Source: Reyranella sp.
GTDB lineage: Bacteria > Pseudomonadota > Alphaproteobacteria > Reyranellales > Reyranellaceae
Direction of reading: 5' to 3'
Length of the DNA: 64,000 nt
Assembly (NCBI RefSeq): GCF_004297265.1
Contig: NZ_SCUT01000026.1
Span: 35,794-99,793 of the forward strand
The notes beneath the pieces were generated by a model. That model ran no database searches and had not been told where the DNA came from. It saw nothing but the letters and a program-made list of their open reading frames with translations. The translations under genes and the position numbers were made by a program. This document shows positions 35,373-47,793 of the stretch, piece after piece (position 1 is the stretch's first letter; each line of letters opens with the position of its first letter).

Positions 35373-36533
35373 ATGGAGTCCAGTCCCCCCTCGACCGGCA
35401 AGGGTCCGCTCGCCAACCTCACCGCGCGCCGCGCCGCGGGCGAGATCCACGCCGATCCCGTGCAGGAAAAAGTCGTTCTGCGATTGCAGGCGATCCATGA
35501 CCAGCTCGCGGCGATGGCGGTGCAGCAGCCCGCGAAGCCCAGCTTCCTGGCCCGTCTCGGTCTTGGTCACGCGCCCAAGCCGCCGGAAGGGCCGCACGGC
35601 CTCTACATCTGGGGCTCGGTCGGTCGGGGCAAGTCCATGCTGATGGACCTGTTCTTCGCCGACGCGCCGGTGGCGAAGAAGCGCCGCGTGCACTTCCACG
35701 AATTCATGCTCGAAGTGCAGGCCCGGCTGCATCGTCGCCGCGAGGAACTCGCGGCCAAAGGCGCGCCGCCGGAATCCGACACGATCGTGCCGATCGCCCG
35801 GGAGATCGCAGCCGAGACGCGGCTGCTCTGCTTCGACGAGTTCCAGGTCACCAACATCGCCGATGCGATGATCCTCGGCCGCCTGTTCGAGACGCTGTTC
35901 GAGGAGGGGATCACGGTGATCGCCACCTCCAACCGCGCGCCCGACGATCTCTACAAGAACGGCCTGCAGCGCGACCGCTTCCTGCCGTTCATCGAGCTGG
36001 TGAAGCAGCGGCTCGAGGTGCTGGAACTGGGCGGCGCGCAGGATTACCGGATGGGCCGGCTGCGCGAACTCGACCTCTACCTGACGCCGCTCGGCGCCTG
36101 GGCGACCAAGAAACTCGACGAGGCGTTCCGCGCCTTGAGCAACGGCTCCGACGGCGAGCCGCGCGTGTTGCGCACGCAGGGCCGCGACGTCGATGTGCCG
36201 CGCGCGGCGCCCGGTGTCGCCATGGCGCATTTCCTCGACTGGTGCGCCAAGCCGATGGGGGCGGCCGACTTCCTCTGCATTGCCGACAATTTCCACACCG
36301 TCATTGTGGCCGAGATTCCCAGGATGGGGCCGGACAGCAAGGACAAGGCGGTACGCTTCGTGACGATGATCGACACTTTCTACGAGAAGAAGGTGAAGTT
36401 CATCTGTTCCGCGGCCGCAAATCCGGGCGGTCTCTATCCCGAAGGCGACGGCTCCTTCGAGTTCCAGCGCACGGTCTCGCGGCTCATGGAAATGCAGAGC
36501 CCCGAGTATCTGACCCTGGAGCATATCGCCTAA
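35373..36533 (+). CDS. zapE: Cell division protein ZapE (AFG1-like ATPase)
   Basis: A 386-aa P-loop ATPase of the AFG1 family; in bacteria ZapE acts at the division ring and destabilises FtsZ polymers. Walker A is [15 protein letters not shown], Walker [23 protein letters not shown], and a sensor follows in [19 protein letters not shown]. The C-terminal [13 protein letters not shown] and [13 protein letters not shown] are family marks. Length is typical. Divergent from fmt, 51 bases between starts. Confidence 0.94.
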   Translation: MESSPPSTGKGPLANLTARRAAGEIHADPVQEKVVLRLQAIHDQLAAMAVQQPAKPSFLARLGLGHAPKPPEGPHGLYIWGSVGRGKSMLMDLFFADAPVAKKRRVHFHEFMLEVQARLHRRREELAAKGAPPESDTIVPIAREIAAETRLLCFDEFQVTNIADAMILGRLFETLFEEGITVIATSNRAPDDLYKNGLQRDRFLPFIELVKQRLEVLELGGAQDYRMGRLRELDLYLTPLGAWATKKLDEAFRALSNGSDGEPRVLRTQGRDVDVPRAAPGVAMAHFLDWCAKPMGAADFLCIADNFHTVIVAEIPRMGPDSKDKAVRFVTMIDTFYEKKVKFICSAAANPGGLYPEGDGSFEFQRTVSRLMEMQSPEYLTLEHIA

Positions 36534-36606
36534 TTGTGATTGTTGGCCTCTCCGCCTGCAGCATAGGCTCTGCACCGTTTTTCAGAAGTCATTCGGGAGG
36601 CAGGAC

Positions 36607-37497
36607 ATGGACGGCGATCGCATGATTTCCCTGAACGAGCAGGGACTGTCGCGGCGCAATGCGTTGAAGGCGACGGCGACCGGCGCGGCGCTCGGCACCA
36701 CCTTCGCCTTGTCGGTGCAGCCCATCCAGGCGCAGACGATGATCACCACGCCGGCGGACGGGCTCACGGCCGGCGTCGTCAAGGTGAAGACCCGGGACGG
36801 CAAGGAGATGGACGCCTATCGCGCCATGCCGGCGACCGGCCAGGGCTTCGGCACGATCCTCGTCGTGCAGGAGATCTTCGGCGTGCACGCGCACATCGCC
36901 GATCTATGCCGCCGCTTCGCCAAGGCCGGTTACTATGCCATCGCGCCGGAACTCTACTTCCGCCAGGGCGATGCCAAGGCCGTCAGCGACATGCAGGCGC
37001 TGCTGCGCGAGATCGTCTCGAAAGTGCCGGACGAACAGGTCTTGGGCGACCTCGACGCGACCGCCGATTTCGCCAAGGGCGAAGGCAAGGCCGACATGGC
37101 GAAGCTCGGCATCACCGGCTTCTGTTGGGGCGGCCGCATCGTCTGGCTCTATGCCGCCCACAGTTCCGCCCTCAAGGCGGGTGTCGCCTGGTACGGGCGT
37201 GTCGTTGGCGATGCGACGCCGCTCACACCGAAGCATCCGATCGACATCGCCAAGGACCTCAAGGCGCCGGTGCTCGGCCTCTATGGCGGCGCCGACACCG
37301 GCATCCCGAACGACAGCGTCGACAGGATGCGCGCGGCGTTGAAGGCCGGCAGCCCAGCCGCGCAGAAGTCGCAGATCGACACCTATCCGGACACGCCGCA
37401 CGGCTTCAACGCCGACTACCGCCCGTCCTTCCGCAAGGAGCAGGCGGAAGATGCGTGGAAGAAGGCGCTTGCCTGGTTCAAAGCCAACGGTGTCTGA
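36607..37497 (+). CDS. Dienelactone hydrolase family protein, Tat-exported
   Basis: A 296-aa alpha/beta hydrolase. The N-terminus has a twin-arginine signal ([17 protein letters not shown], Arg16-Arg17, cleavage near IQAQ), so it probably acts in the periplasm. The nucleophile is Cys in [11 protein letters not shown]; Asp in YGGADTGIP and His in DTPHGFN complete the Cys-Asp-His triad of dienelactone hydrolases. GGGAGG stands upstream of the ATG. It ends 7 bases before another hydrolase gene. Substrate unknown. Confidence 0.92.
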   Translation: MDGDRMISLNEQGLSRRNALKATATGAALGTTFALSVQPIQAQTMITTPADGLTAGVVKVKTRDGKEMDAYRAMPATGQGFGTILVVQEIFGVHAHIADLCRRFAKAGYYAIAPELYFRQGDAKAVSDMQALLREIVSKVPDEQVLGDLDATADFAKGEGKADMAKLGITGFCWGGRIVWLYAAHSSALKAGVAWYGRVVGDATPLTPKHPIDIAKDLKAPVLGLYGGADTGIPNDSVDRMRAALKAGSPAAQKSQIDTYPDTPHGFNADYRPSFRKEQAEDAWKKALAWFKANGV

Positions 37498-37504
37498 TCG
37501 GCTC

Positions 37505-39395
<1,891 letters not shown>

Positions 39396-39402
39396 GAAAG
39401 TA

Positions 39403-39494
39403 GGGTCTTTCGACTTTAGTCGAGCGACCCCAAACGTTCATCAGTCCATCGTTGCCAAGGGGCTGCGGCGCTCATAAAGTGCCGCATCCCTTGG
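39403..39494 (+). promoter_or_regulatory. Two hairpins in the mdh-sucC gap
   Basis: The first (39403-39430) pairs GGGTC with GACCC around the inner stem TCGACT / AGTCGA. The second (39455-39494) pairs CCAAGGG with CCCTTGG and, inside it, TGCGGC with GCCGCA around an 11-base loop. Neither has a T-run. They may mark the mdh transcript end or form a structured leader of sucC. Confidence 0.5.
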
Positions 39495-39557
39495 TCAGTT
39501 GCGTTTGAAAACTGAGGGGCCGCGTTTCTCGCACGCCGTCCCGAACGATAGGACCCC

Positions 39558-40754
39558 ATGAATATCCACGAGTATCAGGCCAAGGCCCTCCTGGCCAAAT
39601 TCGCCATCCCGATCCTGAAGGGCGGCGTCGCCTACACCAAAGACGAGGCGATGGATGTCGCCCGCAAGCTGGGTGGCCCCGTCACGGTGGTGAAGGCACA
39701 GATCCATGCCGGCGGACGCGGCAAGGGCCACTTCAAGAGCGATCCGGGTGGCAAGGGCGGCGTCCGCATCGCCAAGTCGGTCGACGATGTCGGCGCGCAG
39801 GCGGCCGCGATGCTGGGCCAGGATCTCGTGACGAAGCAGACCGGCCCGGCCGGCCGCACCGTGCAGCGCCTCTACATCGAGGACGGCTGCGACATCAAAC
39901 GCGAGCTTTACCTCTCGATGCTGGTGGACCGTGCCGTCGGCCGCATCGCCGTCGTCGCCTCGACCGAGGGCGGCATGGACATCGAGACCGTGGCGCACGA
40001 GACGCCTGAAAAGATCGTCACGCAGGCGATCGACCCGGCCGCCGGCTACCAGGCCTATCAGGGGCGCAAGATCGCGTTCGCGCTCGGCCTGTCGGGCAAG
40101 CAGGTCGGTGCCTTCACGACGCTGCTCGGCAACCTCTACCGCGCCTATGTCGATCTCGACGCCTCGCTGATCGAAATCAATCCGCTGGTCGTGACCGGTG
40201 CGGGCGACATCGTGGCCCTCGATGCCAAGATGAACTTCGACGACAACGCGCTCTACCGGCACAAGGACATCGAAGAACTGCGCGACGTCGACGAGGAGGA
40301 CCCGGCCGAGACCGAGGCCGCCAAGTACGCGTTGAACTACGTGAAGCTCGACGGCCAGATCGGCTGCATGGTGAACGGCGCGGGCCTAGCGATGGCCACC
40401 ATGGACATCATCAAGCTCTACGGATCGGAGCCCGCCAACTTCCTCGACGTCGGCGGCGGCGCCACCAAGGAACGGGTGACGGCGGCGTTCAAGATCATCC
40501 TCAAGGATCCCAACGTCGAAGGCATCCTGGTCAACATCTTCGGCGGCATCATGCGCTGCGACGTGATCGCCGAGGGCGTCGTGGCTGCGGCGCGCGAGGT
40601 CAACCTGCACGTGCCGCTGGTCGTCCGGCTGGAAGGCACCAACGTCGAACTCGGCAAGAAGATCCTCAAGGAATCGGGCCTCAAGATCACCTCGGCGGAG
40701 AACCTCGCGGACGCCGCCGAGAAGATCGTCAAGGCCGTCAAGGAGAACAACTGA
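39558..40754 (+). CDS. sucC: Succinyl-CoA synthetase beta subunit (ADP-forming)
   Basis: A 398-aa ATP-grasp subunit that, with SucD, makes succinate and ATP from succinyl-CoA. Canonical N-terminus [15 protein letters not shown], with [17 protein letters not shown] (nucleotide binding) and [27 protein letters not shown]. The C-terminal CoA-ligase half has [18 protein letters not shown] and [16 protein letters not shown]. Its stop overlaps the sucD start by one base (TGATG), which favours equal synthesis of both subunits. Confidence 0.98.
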   Translation: MNIHEYQAKALLAKFAIPILKGGVAYTKDEAMDVARKLGGPVTVVKAQIHAGGRGKGHFKSDPGGKGGVRIAKSVDDVGAQAAAMLGQDLVTKQTGPAGRTVQRLYIEDGCDIKRELYLSMLVDRAVGRIAVVASTEGGMDIETVAHETPEKIVTQAIDPAAGYQAYQGRKIAFALGLSGKQVGAFTTLLGNLYRAYVDLDASLIEINPLVVTGAGDIVALDAKMNFDDNALYRHKDIEELRDVDEEDPAETEAAKYALNYVKLDGQIGCMVNGAGLAMATMDIIKLYGSEPANFLDVGGGATKERVTAAFKIILKDPNVEGILVNIFGGIMRCDVIAEGVVAAAREVNLHVPLVVRLEGTNVELGKKILKESGLKITSAENLADAAEKIVKAVKENN

Positions 40755-41629
40755 TGGCCGTCCTGGTCGACAAGAACACCAAGGTCATCTGCCAGGGCAT
40801 CACCGGCTCGCAGGGCACCTTCCATTCCGAGCAGGCGATTGCCTACGGCACCAAGATGGTGGGCGGCGTGACGCCCGGCAAAGGCGGCACCAAGCATCTC
40901 GACCTGCCGGTGTTCGATACCGTCGCGGAGGCGGTCGAGAAGACCGGCTGCAACGCGTCCGTGATCTACGTGCCGCCGCCCTTCGCGGCCGACTCGATCC
41001 TGGAGGCGATCGACGCGGAGATTCCGCTGATCGTCTGCATCACCGAAGGCATCCCGGTGGTCGACATGGTCAAGGTGAAGCGTGCGCTCACCGCCTCCAA
41101 GTCGCGCCTGATCGGCCCGAACTGCCCCGGCGTCATCACGCCGGGCGAGTGCAAGATCGGCATCATGCCGGGCCACATCCACAAGCGCGGCAAGATCGGC
41201 ATCGTCTCCCGCTCGGGCACTCTGACCTACGAGGCGGTGGCGCAGACCACCGCCGCCGGCCTCGGCCAGACGACCTGCATCGGCATCGGCGGCGACCCGG
41301 TGAACGGCACGAACTTCATCGAGTGCCTCGATATGTTCATCCGCGATCCCGAGACCGAGGGCATCGTGATGATCGGCGAGATCGGCGGCGACGCCGAGGT
41401 TAAGGGCGCGGAATTCCTCAAGGCGTCCGGAACGAAGAAGCCGGTCGTCGGTTTCATCGCCGGCCGCACGGCGCCTCCGGGCCGCCGCATGGGCCATGCC
41501 GGCGCGGTGATCTCGGGCGGCAACGACACCGCGGAGTTCAAGGTCGAGGCCATGCGCAAGGCCGGCATCAGGGTTGCGGAGTCTCCCGCGGCTTTGGGCG
41601 AGGAAATGCTTAAGGCCATGAAGGGCTGA
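40754..41629 (+). CDS. sucD: Succinyl-CoA synthetase alpha subunit
   Basis: A 291-aa subunit that binds CoA and carries the phosphohistidine. [23 protein letters not shown] is the CoA-binding Rossmann motif, and the phosphorylated His lies in [30 protein letters not shown] and [14 protein letters not shown] are also invariant. Length (about 290) is normal. It is translationally coupled to sucC and followed by a 65-base gap with a strong hairpin before sucA. Confidence 0.98.
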   Translation: MAVLVDKNTKVICQGITGSQGTFHSEQAIAYGTKMVGGVTPGKGGTKHLDLPVFDTVAEAVEKTGCNASVIYVPPPFAADSILEAIDAEIPLIVCITEGIPVVDMVKVKRALTASKSRLIGPNCPGVITPGECKIGIMPGHIHKRGKIGIVSRSGTLTYEAVAQTTAAGLGQTTCIGIGGDPVNGTNFIECLDMFIRDPETEGIVMIGEIGGDAEVKGAEFLKASGTKKPVVGFIAGRTAPPGRRMGHAGAVISGGNDTAEFKVEAMRKAGIRVAESPAALGEEMLKAMKG

Positions 41630-41640
41630 CAAGCGGTATT

Positions 41641-41664
41641 GCCGCCCGGCCCCTGCCGGGCGGC
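41641..41664 (+). promoter_or_regulatory. Intercistronic hairpin between sucD and sucA
   Basis: A perfect 10-bp all-GC stem (GCCGCCCGGC / GCCGGGCGGC) with the tetraloop CCCT, starting 11 bases after the sucD stop. No T-run follows. It could stabilise or partially end the upstream message, setting different levels for sucCD and sucAB. Confidence 0.6.
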
Positions 41665-41694
41665 CAGCAGAGACAGGCCAGGGAGTATCGGGCC

Positions 41695-44607
41695 ATGAGA
41701 GCAGAACAGACGTCGTTCCTGTTCGGCGCAAACGCGCCATTCATCGAGGAACTCTACGCACGTTTCCTCGCCGACCCCAATTCGGTCGACGCGGAATGGC
41801 AGACCTTCTTCGGCGCCCTGGCCGAGCAGAAGGGCGACGTGCTGGCCGAGGTGCGCGGCGCCTCCTGGGCGCCCAACGGCGCCCGGGTGATCGGCGCCGT
41901 CGATCCCGATGCCGTCCCGGCCGCGGCCAACCGCAACGTCAAGGTCGGCAAGGCCGCCGCCGAGGCGGCGCCCGCCGCTCCCGCGATCGCCGGCAAGACC
42001 CAGGAAGAGATCCGCGCCGCCGCCCAGGACACGGCGCGGGCGCTGATGATGATCCGCGCCTACCGCATCCGCGGCCATCTCGAAGCCGATCTCGATCCGC
42101 TCGGCCTTGTGCGCCAGGCGCCGCATCGCGAGCTCGATCCCGCGACCTACGGCTTCACCGACGCCGACTGGGACCGTCCGATCCTGATCTTCGGCTCACT
42201 GGCGCTGGGCGAGTCCGCGACGCTGCGCCAGATCATGGAGCGCCTGCGCAAGACCTATTGCGGCAAGATCGGCGTCGAGTTCATGCACATCTCCGATCCC
42301 GACCAGAAGGCGTGGATCCAGGAGCGCATCGAGCACATCGAGAACCAGACCGAATTCACGGTCACCGGTCGCAAGATGATCCTCGAGCGTGTCGGCGAGG
42401 CCGAGGGTCTCGAGCGCTACCTGCACGTGAAGTTCGTCGGCACCAAGCGCTTCGGTCTCGACGGCGGCGAATCGCTGATCCCCGGCATCGAGCAGATCCT
42501 GAAGCGCGGCGGCCAGCTCGGCGTGAAGGAAGTGATGCTCGGCATGCCGCATCGCGGCCGCCTCAACACGCTCGTGCACGTCATGCACAAGAGCTACACG
42601 GCGCTGTTCTCCGAGTTCCAGGGCCGCTCCTCGCAACCCGAGGAGATGCGCGGCTCGGGCGACGTGAAGTACCATCTCGGCGCCTCGGCCGATCGCGAGT
42701 TCGACGGCAACGTGATCCACCTCTCGCTGTCGCCCAACCCGTCGCATCTCGAGGCGGTGAACCCGGTCATCCTGGGCAAGGCGCGCGCCAAGGAAGACCA
42801 GCGCGGCGATACCGACCGCAGCCAGGTCATGTGCATCCTGATGCACGGCGACGCGGCCTTCGCGGGCCAGGGCCTGGTGGCAGAGAGCCTCGACCTCTCC
42901 GATCTCGCGGGCTACCGCATCGGCGGCACCATCCATTTCGTCGTGAACAACCAGATCGGCTTCACGACCTTGCCGACCGAATCGCGCTCCGGTCCCTATT
43001 GCACGGAAGTCGCGAAGATCGTGCAGGCGCCGATCCTGCACGTGAACGGCGACGACCCGGAAGCGGTGGTCCATGTCTCGCGCATCGCGACCGAGTTCCG
43101 CCAGCACTTCAAGCGCGACATCGTCATCGACATGTTCTGCTACCGCCGGCACGGTCACAACGAGGGTGACGAGCCGATGTTCACCCAGCCGCTGATGTAC
43201 AAGGAGATCGGCGCGCATCGTTCGGTGAAGGAGATCTACGCGGCGAAGCTCGAGGCCGAGGGCGTGGTGACGGCCGACGAAGTCGCCGCCATGGACAATG
43301 CGCTGCGCGAGAGGCTCGACAAGGGGCTCGAGGCGGCGAGCAATTACAAGCCGAACAAGGCCGACTGGCTGGAAGGCAAGTGGGCGGGCATCACGGTCGC
43401 GCCGGGCGAGGAGGATCGCAAGGGCGTCACCGCCGTCGAACTGGACAAGCTTCGGGCCGTCGGCCGGGCCATCTCCGAGCCGCCGAAGAACTTCGAGCTG
43501 AACCGCAAGATCGTGCGACAGCTCCAGGAGAAGCGGAAGACGATCGACACGGGCGAGAACATCGACTGGGCGACCGGCGAGGCGCTGGCCTTCGGCACGC
43601 TCCTGTCGGAAGGCACGCCGGTGCGTCTCAGCGGCCAGGATTCCGGCCGCGGCACCTTCTCGCAACGCCATTCGGTGCTGGTCGACCAATTGACCGAAGC
43701 CAAGTACGTGCCGCTCAATCACGTGGCGGACGGCCAGGCCCGCTACGAAGTGATCGACAGCCCGCTGAATGAGGCGGGCGTCCTGGGCTTCGAGTACGGC
43801 TATTCGCTGGCCGAGCCGAATGCGCTGGTCCTGTGGGAGGCGCAGTTCGGCGATTTCGCCAACGGCGCGCAGGTCATCATCGACCAGTTCATCTGCTCGG
43901 GCGAGAGCAAGTGGTTGCGCATGTCGGGCCTCGTGATGCTGTTGCCGCACGGCTACGAGGGCCAGGGACCGGAGCACAGTTCCGCGCGCCTCGAGCGTTA
44001 CCTGCAGCTCTCCGCCGAGGACAACTGGCAGGTCATCAACCCGACCACGCCAGCCAACTACTTCCATGCGCTGCGCCGGCAGATGCGCCGCACCTTCCGC
44101 AAGCCGCTGGTGGTGATGACGCCGAAGTCGCTGCTGCGTCACAAGGATTGCGTCTCGACCCTGGCCGATTTCGGACCGGGCAGCTCGTTCCGACGCATCC
44201 TCGCCGAGACCGACCAGCTCGTCGACGGCGCCAAGGTGCGCCGCGTCGTGCTGTGCTCGGGCAAGGTCTACTTCGACCTCGTCGCCGAGCGCCGCAAGCG
44301 CAAGATCGACGACATCGCCATCCTGCGCATCGAGCAGCTCTACCCGTTCCCGTTCACGCGGCTCGGGGTGCGGCTCGCGCAGTATCCCAATGCCGAGGTC
44401 GTGTGGTGCCAGGAGGAGCCCGAGAACATGGGCGCCTGGCATTTCGTCGATCGCCGCATCGAACGCGCGCTGACGACCATCGAGGGCAAGGCCAAGCGGC
44501 CGCTCTATGTCGGTCGCGCCGAAGCCGCGTCGCCCGCCACCGGGTCGGCACGCAACCATCTCAAGGAACAGGCCGATCTGGTCGACCGCGCTCTCACTGT
44601 CGGTTGA
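41695..44607 (+). CDS. sucA: 2-oxoglutarate dehydrogenase E1 component
   Basis: A 970-aa thiamine-diphosphate enzyme that decarboxylates 2-oxoglutarate and passes succinyl to SucB. It begins with the short E1o N-terminal segment (TSFLFGANAPFIEELYARFL) that docks E2. GMPHRGRLNTLVHVM, the ThDP-binding GDAAFAGQGLVAESLDLSDL, IHFVVNNQIGFTT and RRHGHNEGDEP are all diagnostic. The C-terminal transketolase-like half has GQDSGRGTFSQRH and LPHGYEGQGPEHSSARLER. The next gene is sucB, 28 bases downstream. Confidence 0.98.
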   Translation: MRAEQTSFLFGANAPFIEELYARFLADPNSVDAEWQTFFGALAEQKGDVLAEVRGASWAPNGARVIGAVDPDAVPAAANRNVKVGKAAAEAAPAAPAIAGKTQEEIRAAAQDTARALMMIRAYRIRGHLEADLDPLGLVRQAPHRELDPATYGFTDADWDRPILIFGSLALGESATLRQIMERLRKTYCGKIGVEFMHISDPDQKAWIQERIEHIENQTEFTVTGRKMILERVGEAEGLERYLHVKFVGTKRFGLDGGESLIPGIEQILKRGGQLGVKEVMLGMPHRGRLNTLVHVMHKSYTALFSEFQGRSSQPEEMRGSGDVKYHLGASADREFDGNVIHLSLSPNPSHLEAVNPVILGKARAKEDQRGDTDRSQVMCILMHGDAAFAGQGLVAESLDLSDLAGYRIGGTIHFVVNNQIGFTTLPTESRSGPYCTEVAKIVQAPILHVNGDDPEAVVHVSRIATEFRQHFKRDIVIDMFCYRRHGHNEGDEPMFTQPLMYKEIGAHRSVKEIYAAKLEAEGVVTADEVAAMDNALRERLDKGLEAASNYKPNKADWLEGKWAGITVAPGEEDRKGVTAVELDKLRAVGRAISEPPKNFELNRKIVRQLQEKRKTIDTGENIDWATGEALAFGTLLSEGTPVRLSGQDSGRGTFSQRHSVLVDQLTEAKYVPLNHVADGQARYEVIDSPLNEAGVLGFEYGYSLAEPNALVLWEAQFGDFANGAQVIIDQFICSGESKWLRMSGLVMLLPHGYEGQGPEHSSARLERYLQLSAEDNWQVINPTTPANYFHALRRQMRRTFRKPLVVMTPKSLLRHKDCVSTLADFGPGSSFRRILAETDQLVDGAKVRRVVLCSGKVYFDLVAERRKRKIDDIAILRIEQLYPFPFTRLGVRLAQYPNAEVVWCQEEPENMGAWHFVDRRIERALTTIEGKAKRPLYVGRAEAASPATGSARNHLKEQADLVDRALTVG

Positions 44608-44635
44608 GCGCGGGTAGAGAAGAGGAAGTGTAGTC

Positions 44636-45880
44636 ATGGCCGTCGAGATCAAGGTTCCGGCTCTGGGTGAATCGGTCACCGAGGCGACCGTCGCCAAGTG
44701 GCTGGTGAAGGCGGGCGACACGGTCGCCGTCGACCAGCCCCTGTGCGAGCTCGAAACGGACAAGGTCACCGTCGAGGTGAATGCCAGTGTCGCAGGCACC
44801 ATCGCCGGCCTCGCCGTGGAGGAGGGCGCGTCCGTCCAGGTTGGCGGCGTGCTCTGCCACATCGAGGCGGGCGGCGCCGCTGCGGCCGCGCCGAAGGCTG
44901 CCGCTCCGGCCGCTCCGGCCGCACCGAAGCCGGCTCCCGCACCTGCAGCCGCTCCGGCACCGGCCGCTGCTGCGGCCCCCGCGGGCGCCAATCTCGCCGC
45001 CTCGGGTCCCGCGACGCGCAAGCTCGCCGAGGAGAAGGGCGTGCCCGCCACCGCCATACAGCCGACCGGCAAGGACGGCCGGGCCACCAAGGAAGACGTG
45101 CTGGCCGCGATCTCGTCGATCTCCGCTGCCCCGGCGCCCGCCGCAAAGCCCGCCGTGCCGGCTGGCCCGCGCGCGAAGGCCGACCGCGAGGAGCGGGTGA
45201 AGATGACGCGGCTGCGGCGCACCATCGCCAACCGCCTCAAGGAGGCGCAGAACACCGCCGCCATGCTCACCACCTTCAACGAGGTGGACATGACCGCGGT
45301 CATGGCGCTGCGGGAGCGGCTGAAGGACGATTTCGAGAAGAAGCACGGCGCGCGGCTGGGCTTCATGTCGTTCTTCGTGAAGGCCTGTATCGCGGGGCTC
45401 AAGGAGCTGCCGGCGGTCAATGCCGAGATCGAGGGCGAGGAGATCGTCTACAAGAACTACTACGACATCGGTGTCGCCGTCGGCTCGCCGCAGGGTCTGG
45501 TCGTGCCGGTGCTGCGCGATGCCGATGCGTTGGACTTCGCGGGCATCGAAAAGGGCATCGGCGATCTCGGCCGCAAGGCGCGCGACGGCAAGCTGTCGAT
45601 CGCCGACCTGACGGGCGGCACCTTCACGATCTCGAACGGCGGCGTCTACGGCTCGCTGATGTCGACGCCGATCCTGAACCCGCCGCAGTCGGGCATCCTC
45701 GGCATGCACAAGATCCAGCAGCGGCCCATGGTGGTCGGCGGCGAGATCAAGGCGCGGCCGATGATGTACCTCGCCCTGTCCTACGATCATCGCATCATCG
45801 ACGGCCGCGAGGCCGTGCTGTTCCTGGTCAAGGTCAAGGAATGCATCGAGGATCCCGAGCGCCTGCTGCTCGGCGTCTGA
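44636..45880 (+). CDS. sucB: Dihydrolipoamide succinyltransferase (E2 of 2-oxoglutarate dehydrogenase)
   Basis: A 414-aa core protein of the complex. The lipoyl domain (1-77) has the lipoylated Lys in [12 protein letters not shown]. An Ala/Pro-rich flexible linker (about 80-115), a peripheral-subunit-binding domain (about 118-155, [18 protein letters not shown]) and an acyltransferase domain follow. The catalytic His is in [12 protein letters not shown] near the C-terminus. GAGGAAG precedes the ATG. Located between sucA and lpdA as in many alphaproteobacteria. Confidence 0.98.
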   Translation: MAVEIKVPALGESVTEATVAKWLVKAGDTVAVDQPLCELETDKVTVEVNASVAGTIAGLAVEEGASVQVGGVLCHIEAGGAAAAAPKAAAPAAPAAPKPAPAPAAAPAPAAAAAPAGANLAASGPATRKLAEEKGVPATAIQPTGKDGRATKEDVLAAISSISAAPAPAAKPAVPAGPRAKADREERVKMTRLRRTIANRLKEAQNTAAMLTTFNEVDMTAVMALRERLKDDFEKKHGARLGFMSFFVKACIAGLKELPAVNAEIEGEEIVYKNYYDIGVAVGSPQGLVVPVLRDADALDFAGIEKGIGDLGRKARDGKLSIADLTGGTFTISNGGVYGSLMSTPILNPPQSGILGMHKIQQRPMVVGGEIKARPMMYLALSYDHRIIDGREAVLFLVKVKECIEDPERLLLGV

Positions 45881-45893
45881 TTGGTAGGGTATT

Positions 45894-45940
45894 GCCGGGG
45901 GCGCGCGACTCCCGTCGCGCGTCATGAACGCGCCCCCGGC
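45894..45940 (+). promoter_or_regulatory. Nested hairpin between sucB and lpdA
   Basis: A perfect 12-bp outer stem (GCCGGGGGCGCG at 45894-45905 with CGCGCCCCCGGC at 45929-45940) encloses a second hairpin, GCGCGAC-TCCC-GTCGCGC (45903-45920). The two compete for three bases. It ends 16 bases before the lpdA ATG. It may separate lpdA expression from the sucAB message. Confidence 0.6.
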
Positions 45941-45956
45941 CATGAGGGTTGATGAC

Positions 45957-47369
45957 ATGGCAAATGAATCCTTCGATCTGGTCGTGATCGGCGCCGGCCC
46001 GGGCGGCTACGTCGCCGCGATCCGCGCGTCACAGCTCGGGCTCAAGGTCGCCGTCGTCGAGAAGCGCGCGACGCTCGGCGGCACCTGCCTCAACGTCGGC
46101 TGCATTCCCTCGAAGGCGCTGCTGCAGTCCTCGCACCTGTTCGAGGAGGCGGGCCACGATCTCGGCGTGCATGGCATCGTCGTGGCGGCCCCGAAGCTCG
46201 ACTTCGCCCAACTCATGAAGCGCAAGGGCGAGGTCATCGAGGCCACCACCAAGGGCGTCGCCTTCCTGTTCAAGAAGAACAAGATCGCCTCGTACACCGG
46301 CGCGGGCCGCATCGAGGCCCCCGGCTCCGTCGCGGTGCTGGGCGACGACGGCGCGGTCAGGGAAACGCTCGCCGCAAAGAACATCCTGATCGCCACCGGC
46401 TCGGAAGTGACGCCGCTGCCCGGCGTGACGATCGACGAGAAGAGGATCGTCTCCTCGACCGGCGCCCTGGAACTCACGGAAGTGCCGAAGCGTCTGGTCG
46501 TGGTCGGCGCCGGCATCATCGGTCTCGAACTGGGCTCGGTGTGGCGCCGCCTCGGCGCCGAGGTGACGGTGGTCGAATTCCTCGACCGGATCACGCCGGG
46601 CGTCGACGACGAGGTCACCAAGTTCCTCCAGCGCACGCTCGCCAAGCAGGGGCTGAAATTCAAGCTCGGTGCAAAGGTCACCAAGGCCGAGACGACCGAT
46701 TCGGGCGTCACGCTGACGGTGGAACCCGCCAAGGGAGGCGCGGCCGAGACGCTCGAGGCCGACGTCGTGCTGGTCTCGATCGGCCGCCGGCCGTTCGTGC
46801 AGGGGCTGGGCCTCGACAAGGTCGGCGTGAAGATGACGGAGCGCGGCCGCATCGCCGTCGACGGTCATTTCCAGACCTCGGTGCCCGGCATCTATGCCAT
46901 CGGCGACGTGATCGACGGACCGATGCTCGCCCACAAGGCGAGTGAGGACGGCATCGCCTGTGTCGAGACTCTCGCGGGCCAGAAGGGCCATGTGAACTGG
47001 GATCTCGTGCCCTCGATCATCTACACCCAGCCCGAGGTGGCCTGGGTCGGCAAGACCGAGGAACAACTCAAGGCGGCCGGCGTTGCCTACAAGGTCGGCA
47101 AGTATCCGTTCACCGCCGACCCGCGCAGCCGCGCGAACGGCGCCACGGAGGGTTTCGTGAAGGTTCTGGCCGACAAGGCGAGCGACAAGGTGCTGGGCGT
47201 CCACATCTTCGGCGCCGAGGCCGGGACGATGATCGCGGAAGCCGCGATGGCGATGGAGTTCTCTGCTTCGGCCGAGGATATCGGCCGCGTCTGCCACGCC
47301 CATCCCACGGTCAACGAGGCGCTCAAGGAAGCCGCGCTCGCCGCTTGGGACAAGCCGATCCATCTGTAG
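45957..47369 (+). CDS. lpdA: Dihydrolipoyl dehydrogenase (E3)
   Basis: A 470-aa flavoprotein that reoxidises dihydrolipoyl groups with NAD+. FAD binding is at FDLVVIGAGPGGYVAAIRA; the redox disulfide is in GGTCLNVGCIPSKALL (CxxxxC); NAD binding is at RLVVVGAGIIGLELGSVW; the C-terminal dimer-partner base is HAHPTVNEALKEAAL. The ATG at 45957 (MANESFDL) is chosen because it begins the domain and has GAGG upstream; an ATG 33 bases earlier lies inside the hairpin. It completes the 2-oxoglutarate dehydrogenase set. Confidence 0.97.
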   Translation: MANESFDLVVIGAGPGGYVAAIRASQLGLKVAVVEKRATLGGTCLNVGCIPSKALLQSSHLFEEAGHDLGVHGIVVAAPKLDFAQLMKRKGEVIEATTKGVAFLFKKNKIASYTGAGRIEAPGSVAVLGDDGAVRETLAAKNILIATGSEVTPLPGVTIDEKRIVSSTGALELTEVPKRLVVVGAGIIGLELGSVWRRLGAEVTVVEFLDRITPGVDDEVTKFLQRTLAKQGLKFKLGAKVTKAETTDSGVTLTVEPAKGGAAETLEADVVLVSIGRRPFVQGLGLDKVGVKMTERGRIAVDGHFQTSVPGIYAIGDVIDGPMLAHKASEDGIACVETLAGQKGHVNWDLVPSIIYTQPEVAWVGKTEEQLKAAGVAYKVGKYPFTADPRSRANGATEGFVKVLADKASDKVLGVHIFGAEAGTMIAEAAMAMEFSASAEDIGRVCHAHPTVNEALKEAALAAWDKPIHL

Positions 47370-47376
47370 CCTCTCC

Positions 47377-47643
47377 ATGCGCCAGACCCTGATGGCGCTT
47401 GCGATCGCCGCCTGCCTCGTGATGTCGGTGGTGGGCGGGTTCATTCCGATCCTGCAGGGCTGGATCTTCTTCGTGCTGGCCCTCTACCTGCTGGCCACCG
47501 AGTTCGAGACCGGCCGCAGGTGGGTGACAGCGGCGCGCCGCCGCTGGCCCAAGCTCGACGAATGGATCGTGAAGGCGCGCGACCACAAATGGGCGCCGCG
47601 CCACCTCAAGAAATTCGAAGATCACACCGATCCGTCGAAGTGA
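47377..47643 (+). CDS. Small membrane protein, PGPGW-like
   Basis: An 88-aa protein starting 7 bases after lpdA. Two hydrophobic helices (MRQTLMALAIAACLVMSVVG and ILQGWIFFVLALYLLATEF) are joined by a short turn and followed by a basic cytoplasmic tail (RRWVTAARRRWPKLDEW). The layout recalls PGPGW-type small membrane proteins, although the PGPGW turn reads IPILQGW here. Function unknown. Confidence 0.65.
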   Translation: MRQTLMALAIAACLVMSVVGGFIPILQGWIFFVLALYLLATEFETGRRWVTAARRRWPKLDEWIVKARDHKWAPRHLKKFEDHTDPSK

Positions 47644-47659
47644 TCCCGTCCTTGATTGC

Positions 47660-47775
47660 TTGCCCATTCAAATGGGGAAGTGCCCCGTCATACGGGGCGA
47701 TGGGGTCATGGGCGTTTTGGGCTATGACCCCTCCGACGGCGTAAGACGCCGCCACCTCCCCATTTGAATGGGGAG
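47660..47775. repeat. Dispersed multi-hairpin element, copy 2
   Basis: A 116-bp copy of the element at 19337-19455. The 49 core bases from CCCATTCAAATGGGG through GGGGTCATGG are identical. The loop of the second hairpin differs (GCGTTTTGGGC instead of ATATCGCAAAGGC). The third hairpin is CGGCGT-AAG-ACGCCG where copy 1 has CGCGCT-AAG-AGCGCG: three base pairs changed on both sides, so pairing is kept. It again lies between convergent genes. Confidence 0.9.
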
Positions 47776-47793
47776 GAATGCGAACCTCCAAGG

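Noticed and set aside
39396..39557. A known sucC-type leader RNA or riboswitch
   Set aside because: Two hairpins are present but I could not match them to a known motif; no ligand-binding core or anti-terminator was evident.
42196..45420. A 1074-codon open frame on the minus strand opposite sucA and sucB
   Set aside because: It lies antisense to two unmistakable genes, has no recognisable domains and its composition is what the reverse of GC-rich codons gives. The same holds for the long antisense frames opposite smc (29656-31347) and the rhodanese fusion (786-2615).
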